From the NCBI GenBank assembly GCA_905214235.1, contig CAJMLF010000041.1, forward strand, positions 1 to 10,633: DNA of 10,633 nucleotides, given 5' to 3'. Position numbers and translations under genes: made by a program. This document shows positions 6,665 to 10,633 of the stretch, piece after piece. This DNA comes from an uncultured bacterium. GTDB lineage: Bacteria > Bacillota > Bacilli > Lactobacillales > Lactobacillaceae. The notes beneath the pieces are model-generated. The model had not been told where the DNA came from, ran no database searches, and saw only the letters and a program-made list of their open reading frames with translations. The number at the start of each line of letters is the position of its first letter. Position 1 is the stretch's first letter.

Positions 6665-7879
6665 ATGGGAACAAGTAACGACGAGTACCCCCAGGGCTGG
6701 CACCGGACCTTCTACACCCTCTGGCTAGGGGCCTTCATCACCGGGGCCGGTTATTCAATGACGATGCCCTTTATCTCGCTGTTCATTAACGAGCTCGGCA
6801 ACTTCAGCCACTTTCAGCTGAACATTTTCTCCGGGCTGGCCTTCGGGGCGACCTTCGTTAGCCAGGCCATCGTCTCCCCACTCTGGGGGAACCTGGCGGA
6901 CCGCAAAGGCCGGAAGCTGATGTGTATGCGGGCTGCCGGGGTTATGGCCTGCACGATCTTCTGCATTGGCCTGGCCCAAAACGTCTGGATGATCATCGCC
7001 CTCCGCTTCCTCCAGGGGGCCTTCTCCGGATACATCAATAACGCCACAGCCCTGATGGCGGGCGAGACACCGCGCGCCCACTCCGGCTGGGTCATGACAG
7101 CAATGACCACTGCCGGGGTGGCCGGTAACTTAGTGGGGCCCCTCCTTGGTGGGGTCCTGTCGGGGGCGTTTGGTTACCGGATCCCGTTCTTCATCACCGG
7201 GGTCCTGATGTTCCTCAACTTCCTGGGGACGACCTTCCTGACGGTTGAACACTTCACGCCAATCAAGAAGGAAAAGATGAAGCCCCTGGGTCAAATCTTC
7301 CAGGAACTGGACAGTCCCGCCACGATCATCACCATGTTCTTCACAACGATGGTGGTTATTTCCTCATCGATGTCAATCACCCCAATCATCAGCCTGTACG
7401 TCAAGTCGCTGATGCATAACCAGGGCAACGTGGCCCTGGTTGCGGGGATCGTAGCGGCGACCCCCGGGCTGGGGACGCTGATCTCTGCCTCCAAGGTTGG
7501 CCACACGATGGATAAGATTGGCCCGAAGGTGGTCTTGCGGACCGGGCTAGCGGTGGCCTTCGTCCTCTTCATCCCGATGACCTTCACCCACTCACCATGG
7601 TCACTGGCCTTCTGGCGGTTCCTACTGGGCCTGGCCAACGCGGCCCTGACCCCGGCAATCCAGACGGTCCTGACCCTGGACGTGCCGACCGAAGCCTTTG
7701 GACGGATCTTTAGTGTGAACCAGTCCTTCCAGGCGGCCGGAGCGGTCCTCGGCTCAGTTATCGGTTCCGTCATTTCGGGGTTATTCAACTACCCGATGGT
7801 CTTCGCCGTCACCGGCCTAACCCTCCTGGTAAACTTCATCGCCGTTGTTCTCGTGATGCGTAAGCGCAAGACGGCATAA
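6665..7879 (+). CDS. MFS transporter, 12-TM DHA1 (MdtG/PmrA-like) multidrug efflux type
   Basis: This is an integral membrane proton-coupled transporter of 404 residues with about 12 hydrophobic segments, the usual DHA1 size. Motif A is intact in loop 2-3 (GNLADRKGRK, 75-84), motif B is ALRFLQG (112-118), and motif C is AGVAGNLVGPLLGG (150-163), which marks exporters. The second half repeats the fold with a shorter motif-A-like segment before KIGPKVV. I take ATG 6665, because AAGGAG immediately abuts the in-frame ATG at 6653 and leaves no spacing there. It lies 49 bases after the first transporter, with its own promoter between, and ends in a strong bidirectional terminator. The substrate is not predictable; drug, dye or bile-type export is the family norm. 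Confidence 0.9.
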   Translation: MGTSNDEYPQGWHRTFYTLWLGAFITGAGYSMTMPFISLFINELGNFSHFQLNIFSGLAFGATFVSQAIVSPLWGNLADRKGRKLMCMRAAGVMACTIFCIGLAQNVWMIIALRFLQGAFSGYINNATALMAGETPRAHSGWVMTAMTTAGVAGNLVGPLLGGVLSGAFGYRIPFFITGVLMFLNFLGTTFLTVEHFTPIKKEKMKPLGQIFQELDSPATIITMFFTTMVVISSSMSITPIISLYVKSLMHNQGNVALVAGIVAATPGLGTLISASKVGHTMDKIGPKVVLRTGLAVAFVLFIPMTFTHSPWSLAFWRFLLGLANAALTPAIQTVLTLDVPTEAFGRIFSVNQSFQAAGAVLGSVIGSVISGLFNYPMVFAVTGLTLLVNFIAVVLVMRKRKTA

Positions 7880-7895
7880 CAGTAATAATGCGACA

Positions 7896-7950
7896 AAAGC
7901 GGGCGCTAGCGTTCGGAAAATCCGGATGCTAGCGCCCGCTTTGTGCTTTT
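7896..7950. terminator. Bidirectional terminator between convergent genes
   Basis: A perfect 15-bp stem AAAGCGGGCGCTAGC (7896-7910) pairs with 7928-7942 around a 17-base loop that contains a further CGGA/TCCG pairing. On the plus strand the tract TTTGTGCTTTTT follows; on the minus strand TTTTGTCGC follows. It serves the second MFS gene and the convergent transaldolase-like gene. Confidence 0.92.
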
Positions 7951-7958
7951 TGCTTCAG

Positions 7959-8615
7959 CTAATTAATCGCTAACTGGTAGGTTTCGTGGGTGGTAACGCT
8001 GCATGCCTGACCGCACGCCGGCTGGTTAAGGCAAGTCACCCGGGCGTAAACCAGCGGCGTCACCACCGCCCCGTCGAAACGAAGGTGCTGGAGGAGCCAG
8101 ACGGTTGCTGGCGTTGCGGCCCGCCCAATCACCTGGACCTGGGAGAGCTGGTGGGCCAAGGCAACACTGACAATCGTGTCATAGCGGGCCATCGCCGGGC
8201 TCAGCTCCATTAGGCATGGTGTCGACAGGCCCACCATCCCCTGGAGGAGGCGGTAACACTGCTGCTTGCTGGCGACCCCGGCCACCACCAGCGGGATCCC
8301 CTCAGCCAGCAAATGGCGGACCAGGGGCCCACTGAAGCGGCCGCCAATCATCACCGGTACCTGGACCCAGACGTTGTCGCCAAGGAGGGTCAGCTGCTCC
8401 GCCTGGCGGCAAACGCCCGCGACCGTCTGTGCGGCCGTGGGGATGATCACCCGGTTGCTGACGGGGGCAAGCATTTCTCTCGTCAGACAAGAAAGCGCCT
8501 GGTTCCCCGCGACGTTCAGGCGCAGGCCATTGTCGGGGTTCTGCTGGGCACGCCAGGAAAGCTCTCCTGGCGCTACCTGGTCAATAAACATACCAATTGA
8601 AGCTAACGCGGTCAC
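7959..8615 (-). CDS. Transaldolase/fructose-6-phosphate-aldolase-like protein lacking the catalytic lysine
   Basis: A protein of 218 residues, the length of the small TalC/FSA transaldolases. Resemblance by eye: an early strand MFIDQV (D12, equivalent to the conserved Asp), GLRLNVAG (30-37) in the place of GVTTNPS, VWVQVPV (82-88) in the place of IVVKVPV, and LLAEGIPLVVAG (102-113) in the place of LKAEGIPTLGTA. The codon at the Schiff-base lysine position is CAG, giving Q85, and the APY tyrosine position reads TPC (C134). It is therefore probably not an active aldolase. It may bind a sugar phosphate or act structurally; that is inference. A Cys cluster (C195, C201, C205) sits in the tail. The start is GTG 8615 with AAAGGA 8 bases upstream. 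It is monocistronic. The assignment rests on remembered family motifs without an alignment. Confidence 0.7.
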   Translation of the reverse strand: MTALASIGMFIDQVAPGELSWRAQQNPDNGLRLNVAGNQALSCLTREMLAPVSNRVIIPTAAQTVAGVCRQAEQLTLLGDNVWVQVPVMIGGRFSGPLVRHLLAEGIPLVVAGVASKQQCYRLLQGMVGLSTPCLMELSPAMARYDTIVSVALAHQLSQVQVIGRAATPATVWLLQHLRFDGAVVTPLVYARVTCLNQPACGQACSVTTHETYQLAIN

Positions 8616-8665
8616 ATCTATCTTCCTTTCAGCACAATAATAAGTAGACCAATTACTAGATTCGG

Positions 8666-8674
8666 GTTATATCA
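8666..8674 (-). promoter_or_regulatory. Extended -10 promoter of the transaldolase-like gene
   Basis: The minus strand reads TGATATAAC, a TGnTATAAC extended -10, about 50 bases before the GTG start. A TTGACT occurs further up (8694-8699), but at 22 bases it is too far to act as a normal -35. Confidence 0.45.
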
Positions 8675-8746
8675 TGCCCCATAGTGTCGAATTAGTCAAG
8701 CCTTTTTGGCATATTTAAACTGATATACCAATTGTTGAAGCCAGGT

Positions 8747-8786
8747 AAAAAAACGGGTACCCGCCATTTTGACGAGGTGCCCGTTT
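8747..8786 (-). terminator. Orphan terminator facing left
   Basis: An 11-bp stem AAACGGGTACC (8751-8761) pairs with GGTGCCCGTTT (8776-8786), with one G-T pair. On the minus strand a run of seven T follows (8753-8747). The nearest minus-strand units upstream are the tRNA-like element and the 56-residue gene, so this probably ends a transcript from about 9340. Confidence 0.8.
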
Positions 8787-9042
8787 CCCTACTATTTAAC
8801 CTTTTGATCAACCGCTTTAATGTTACGCAGAACGCTTTTTCAATACGTGTTGCTATTCGGTGCTTACCTTTAAAATCAGATTTGTATTTCACCTCACAAT
8901 CGTTAGAACTTTTGTCTAACAATTATGAGAGACCTCAAGACTAGGCTTGGGTGATGTAAATGTAGTTTAATGTTATTCCGGACAATCAAGGCATGACATA
9001 AAGTGGGTGCTTTTCAGCTCCTTTGTATTATTTTCTGGCCTA
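8787..9042. other. Gene-free, probably decayed stretch
   Basis: I see no supportable gene here. A minus-strand frame (8692-8922) begins at a TTG without a binding site and runs through the orphan terminator stem, so it is unlikely to be real. A small hairpin GTTAGA/TCTAAC (8902-8907 and 8915-8920) is present. An AAAGGAG on the minus strand at about 9020 has no start codon at a usable distance. Confidence 0.5.
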
Positions 9043-9121
9043 TGCGCAATCCCGGACTCGAATCGGGATGGCTGCCCATACTGGTATTAAGGCTTGGTCC
9101 GCCGGAACGCCAAACTTGCGC
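9043..9121 (-). other. tRNA-like fold, possibly a relic tRNA or tRNA mimic
   Basis: Read on the minus strand, 79 bases fold as a cloverleaf. The acceptor is GCGCAAG/ATTGCGC (six of seven pairs), the D-arm TTGG/CCAA has a 12-base loop containing GG and a final A, and the anticodon arm CCTTA/TATGG has four of five pairs. Its 7-base loop ATACCAG gives U33, anticodon ACC and A37. The T-arm CCCGA-TTCGAGT-CCGGG has four of five pairs and a perfect TTCRA loop. Deviations from a working tRNA are the A-C mismatch closing the T-loop, no A14, no encoded CCA, one mismatch in each of three stems, and an anticodon (ACC) unusual for bacterial Gly. It lies 31 bases after the stop of the 56-residue gene. Confidence 0.45.
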
Positions 9122-9152
9122 GAAGTAAAAGATGGTAGCCGTTATTATCACC

Positions 9153-9323
9153 TTAGTTATTTAACCGTTTATATATCAATTCTTGCAGTTCTTTTAGATC
9201 ATCTTCAGTTGCCAAATCGCGGATAAATTTACGAGCATAAGACCGATACCGATATATCCGATTCTTGTCTTTGTTCTTACTATCCCATTTCTTCTTGGCT
9301 CGCTTCTCAGCTTCAGTAACCAT
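9153..9323 (-). CDS. Small basic phage/plasmid-type hypothetical protein (56 aa)
   Basis: ATG 9323 opens a 56-residue frame starting MVTEAEKRAKKKWDSKNKDK, then a basic and aromatic stretch with YRYRSYARKFIR, and an acidic-Leu tail LATEDDLKELQELIYKRL ending at TAA 9153. A ribosome binding site AGAAGAAGG lies 9 bases upstream of this ATG; an in-frame ATG at 9329 is only 3 bases from it. The pattern (KKxW near the start, RSxARxFIR, then an EDLxEL helix) resembles short proteins I associate with phages and mobile elements of Firmicutes, of unknown function. It may bind nucleic acid, given the charge; that is inference. It lies upstream of the tRNA-like fold on the same strand. Confidence 0.65.
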   Translation of the reverse strand: MVTEAEKRAKKKWDSKNKDKNRIYRYRSYARKFIRDLATEDDLKELQELIYKRLNN

Positions 9324-9351
9324 AAGCATCGACCTTCTTCTAATATTAGTA

Positions 9352-9360
9352 TGGTATAAT
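9352..9360 (+). promoter_or_regulatory. Extended -10 promoter of a short plus-strand RNA
   Basis: TGGTATAAT is a perfect extended -10 with no good -35. Transcription should start near 9367. Its only downstream product before the terminator at 9415-9456 is a short structured RNA. It lies in the gap upstream of the minus-strand 56-residue gene, next to a perfect 10-base palindrome CTAATATTAG (9340-9349). Confidence 0.6.
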
Positions 9361-9366
9361 GAATAT

Positions 9367-9457
9367 GCAAAAGGACAAGAGGTTGCAGCTCTCGTCCCTT
9401 TACGTTCCGGAAATAAAAGCTAACCAGCTAGTCGCTACTTGCGATTAGCTTTTTTTA
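9367..9457 (+). ncRNA. Predicted ~90-nt small RNA, convergent with the minus-strand transcript
   Basis: Between the promoter at 9352-9360 and the T-run at 9450-9456 no ORF of note exists. The RNA would begin with a hairpin (9370-9401: AAA, GGAC and AGAG pairing with CTCT, GTCC and TTT, with one bulge, one mismatch and a 7-base loop). A linker containing TTCCGGAA follows, and it ends in the terminator hairpin. Its 3' part is antisense to the 3' end of the minus-strand RNA. The linker's CGTTCCGGAA (9403-9412) is repeated in inverted orientation at 9599-9608, in the leader of that RNA. Existence as a transcript is predicted, not shown. Confidence 0.45.
9415..9456. terminator. Bidirectional terminator shared by two convergent small transcripts
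   Basis: AAAAGCTAA (9415-9423) pairs with TTAGCTTTT (9445-9453), and an inner TCGC/GCGA closes a 5-base loop. Seven T follow on the plus strand and TTTTATTT on the minus strand. An alternative 8-bp inner stem CTAGTCGC/GCGATTAG (9428-9435 and 9441-9448) competes for the same bases. Confidence 0.8.
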
Positions 9458-9483
9458 TTGTCGTCGCGTAAGCCTTAGCGAAG

Positions 9484-9564
9484 TTAATCGCAACTACTGA
9501 CAATAATCAGATTGTCAGTGCGATAACAAGGCAGTCTCTCTTTCCGGGTGACTTTTGTTTCCAT
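9484..9564 (-). CDS. 26-aa peptide ORF in the structured transcript
   Basis: ATG 9564 opens 26 codons: a charged start (METKVTRKERL), then PCYRTDNLIIVSSCD and TAA at 9484. GGAAAGGGG ends 9 bases upstream of this ATG; an in-frame ATG at 9573 abuts it. That upstream ATG also overlaps (ATGA) the stop of a 15-codon leader frame starting at 9617. There is no membrane segment, so it does not look like a classical type I toxin. However, the +1 frame of the same DNA reads LVIALTI, a TGA, then LLSVVAINFAKAY and a lysine-rich end, which does look like a small membrane peptide. The product is not recognised; the ORF could be a regulatory leader, a new small protein or a frameshifted toxin remnant. Confidence 0.35.
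   Translation of the reverse strand: METKVTRKERLPCYRTDNLIIVSSCD
9496..9519. repeat. Perfect 9-bp inverted repeat
   Basis: ACTGACAAT and ATTGTCAGT flank a 6-base loop. Beyond a small internal loop the pairing resumes as TTAATCGC against GCGATAA, one base bulged, so the hairpin can reach 9484-9527. It lies within the 26-codon ORF and spans its stop codon. Confidence 0.8.
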
Positions 9565-9607
9565 CAGTATCATCCCCTTTCCGGATTCAGGGAATCACTT
9601 CCGGAAC

Positions 9608-9653
9608 GCTGTAGCATATTGATAAGGTCGCGACTCCTTATCTCATCTACAGC
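9608..9653. repeat. Long two-part hairpin at the 5' end of the minus transcript
   Basis: Two 7-bp stems, GCTGTAG/CTACAGC and GATAAGG/CCTTATC, are separated by a small asymmetric internal loop and capped by TCGCGACT. The position coincides with the expected transcription start, as in 5' stabilising or Shine-Dalgarno-masking structures. Confidence 0.75.
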
Positions 9654-9658
9654 CATCT

Positions 9659-9687
9659 ATTATACCTTATTAACATATAAAGAACAA
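9659..9687 (-). promoter_or_regulatory. Strong sigma-A-type promoter of the structured minus transcript
   Basis: TTGTTC (9682-9687) and a perfect TATAAT (9659-9664) lie 17 bases apart on the minus strand, the best spaced promoter in the window. It is downstream of the DUF3800-like gene and points away from it, toward the hairpin-rich unit. Confidence 0.75.
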
Positions 9688-9801
9688 TCGAGAATTAAAT
9701 TTTTTTGAAAGAAGGGTCCGCAAAATATTCAGGATGACTGTCTTTTAATGACACTAACTTTGATTTAAATAACCCAAGATAGCTATTTAGAGGGATCTTG
9801 A

Positions 9802-10530
9802 TTAAGTGGTCTTGATAAGATAATTCATAAATTCATAAATACTGGTTTCACTAAAAAGTTTTTCTAAAGTTGGCAATAGATCATTAATTAAAAGAACCTT
9901 AGAAAGTGCTGTCTTTGAAATTTTATTATTATCTCTAATCACTGTATCGTAACTTATAATTAGTCTCAGCATTCCAATCAGAATATCGGTTATTTCAACT
10001 CCAATTTGTCGATTCTTTGGAATCAATTGGGATCTTTGAATTTTAAAATTATCAAATCTATAAAGTGCATGTGTATTGATTTGCTTCTTAACTGCTATAT
10101 CTAATTTTCTTGACTTATATTCTTCAGAATTCTCAATAAATATATTGGCATAAACGGACTCAAGATTACTATAGTTTCTTAATAATCCATAAATTACTCT
10201 TTCCGGAATTTTACCATAAATCATATCATTGACTTTGGATTTTAATAAGGGATGCATTTTGAACTGTGATTTTTTAAAAATAATTCCGTTCATTCTGATA
10301 ATTCCGTTAATGGAAAGTATTTGGTTAATTATTCTGATGTAGGTTTCATAATCAGATTTATCATACTGTGTAAAGTGTAATTTAAATTCTTTTTTTTGTA
10401 ACTCATCATTTAGCTCTTGAACAGTTGTTGATTGATAGAAATCATTAGGAATTGAGATAGCGCCAATTAAAGATAGCTCATTGCTTTTCTTTCCAGTCTC
10501 ATCTAAGAAAATGTTTAATTTTGTTACCAT
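9802..10530 (-). CDS. DUF3800-like protein, predicted RNase-H-fold nuclease
   Basis: A protein of 242 residues, Lys/Ile/Asn-rich and strikingly AT-rich in codon use compared with the genes at left. It opens MVTKLNIFLDETGKK; the acidic FLDETG (D10, E11) matches the FxDESG start of DUF3800 proteins. LHF (51-53), FIENSEEY (131-138) and GVEITDILIGMLR (177-189, D182) occupy the places of the usual later motifs, the last resembling the Q-x-ADxxAG segment. DUF3800 proteins are of uncertain function and often occur in mobile or defence-associated contexts; nuclease activity is predicted from the fold only. ATG 10530 is preceded by GAGGTAGG at 10 bases. No strong promoter or terminator is clear: CAAGAT/ATCTTG (9775-9800) is the only hairpin after the stop. 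Confidence 0.65.
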   Translation of the reverse strand: MVTKLNIFLDETGKKSNELSLIGAISIPNDFYQSTTVQELNDELQKKEFKLHFTQYDKSDYETYIRIINQILSINGIIRMNGIIFKKSQFKMHPLLKSKVNDMIYGKIPERVIYGLLRNYSNLESVYANIFIENSEEYKSRKLDIAVKKQINTHALYRFDNFKIQRSQLIPKNRQIGVEITDILIGMLRLIISYDTVIRDNNKISKTALSKVLLINDLLPTLEKLFSETSIYEFMNYLIKTT

Positions 10531-10633
10531 AATTTGTAAACCTACCTCACATAAAAATTGACAATCATTTAAATATATGGCAGATTGTAAAATTTAAGTT
10601 GAACATTAAGTGGACAGAAAAACCCATCAAGGT
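10531..10633. other. AT-rich right edge, possible insertion-sequence end
   Basis: Upstream of the DUF3800-like gene I see no ORF. The segment 10598-10622, with GAACATTAAGTGGACAGAAA, resembles the end of some IS3-family elements, where a (T/A)GTGGACA block sits near the terminus. No transposase is inside the window, so this is only a suspicion. Confidence 0.2.

Larger units (their letters stand above)
9413..9653 (-). ncRNA. Predicted ~240-nt structured transcript carrying a 26-codon ORF
   Basis: A strong minus promoter (9659-9687) places the RNA start at about 9652, exactly at the base of a two-part hairpin. GCTGTAG/CTACAGC (9608-9614 and 9647-9653) is the outer stem and GATAAGG/CCTTATC (9621-9627 and 9636-9642) the inner one; the latter traps a perfect AAGGAG. 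A second hairpin TTCCGGA/TCCGGAA (9579-9585 and 9600-9606) abuts the ribosome binding site of the 26-codon ORF. A third, ACTGACAAT/ATTGTCAGT (9496-9504 and 9511-9519), lies inside the ORF. The shared terminator closes the unit. This dense structure is what one expects of a translation-controlled or RNA-acting transcript. Confidence 0.5.

Noticed and set aside
8692..8922. Minus-strand frame of 76 codons upstream of the transaldolase-like gene
   Set aside because: It starts at a TTG without a Shine-Dalgarno and passes through the stem of a clear terminator; composition looks random.
9023..9226. Plus-strand frame of 67 codons
   Set aside because: It runs antisense through the tRNA-like fold and the tail of the 56-residue gene; its protein has the look of translated tRNA antisense and no binding site.
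9340..9370. Minus-strand promoter TTGCAT/TAATAT for the 56-residue gene
   Set aside because: Spacing is 16 bases, but transcription would begin inside the ribosome binding site, so it is not convincing.
9484..9564. Calling the 26-codon ORF an Fst-like or holin-like toxin outright
   Set aside because: The peptide has no transmembrane segment and matches no toxin I can name; only the locus layout is toxin-antitoxin-like.
9608..9653. Known riboswitch or T-box leader for the hairpin-rich region
   Set aside because: No T-box or other familiar aptamer core is visible, and no biosynthetic or transport gene follows it.

Overview
The window looks like chromosome of a lactic acid bacterium, most likely the genus Limosilactobacillus (L. 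fermentum or a close relative). The main clues are a YSIRK-like surface protein with an SEC10/PgrA-type domain, an AhpC plus domain-permuted AhpF pair, a zinc-free S14 ribosomal protein, GC-rich house genes with AGGAGG-type ribosome binding sites, and frequent TTG/GTG starts. The species is an inference from gene content only.

Layout. Bases 1-1240 (minus) hold the N-terminal 413 codons of a secreted surface protein whose Ser/Ala repeat tail runs off the left edge. Bases 1434-3674 (minus) are an ahpC-ahpF peroxide-detoxification operon. Its promoter is flanked by two PerR-type boxes, so it is probably switched on by peroxide. Next, still on the minus strand, come a stand-alone rpsN (zinc-independent S14) with a strong terminator, and a metallophosphoesterase. 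Divergent from the latter, on the plus strand, are two different MFS drug-efflux-type transporters (14-TM DHA2-like, then 12-TM DHA1-like), ended by a long bidirectional terminator. Convergent to them, on the minus strand at 7959-8615, is a transaldolase/fructose-6-phosphate-aldolase-like protein in which the Schiff-base lysine position is glutamine.

From about 8700 to the right edge the character changes: less GC, small genes and structured RNA. On the minus strand there is an orphan terminator (8751-8786), a tRNA-like fold (9043-9121) and a 56-residue basic protein (9153-9323). Then comes a compact pair of convergent transcription units sharing one bidirectional terminator: a plus-strand RNA of about 90 nt and a minus-strand RNA of about 240 nt. 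The longer RNA begins with a long hairpin and carries a 26-codon ORF. This resembles the architecture of type I toxin-antitoxin loci, though the peptide itself is not a recognised toxin. An AT-rich DUF3800-like gene (9802-10530) follows, and the right edge may touch an insertion sequence. The right third reads as an accessory island of acquired or decaying elements attached to a conserved left part.

Most interesting: the convergent RNA pair at 9352-9687, the lysine-less transaldolase homologue, the paired PerR boxes, and the tRNA-like element.
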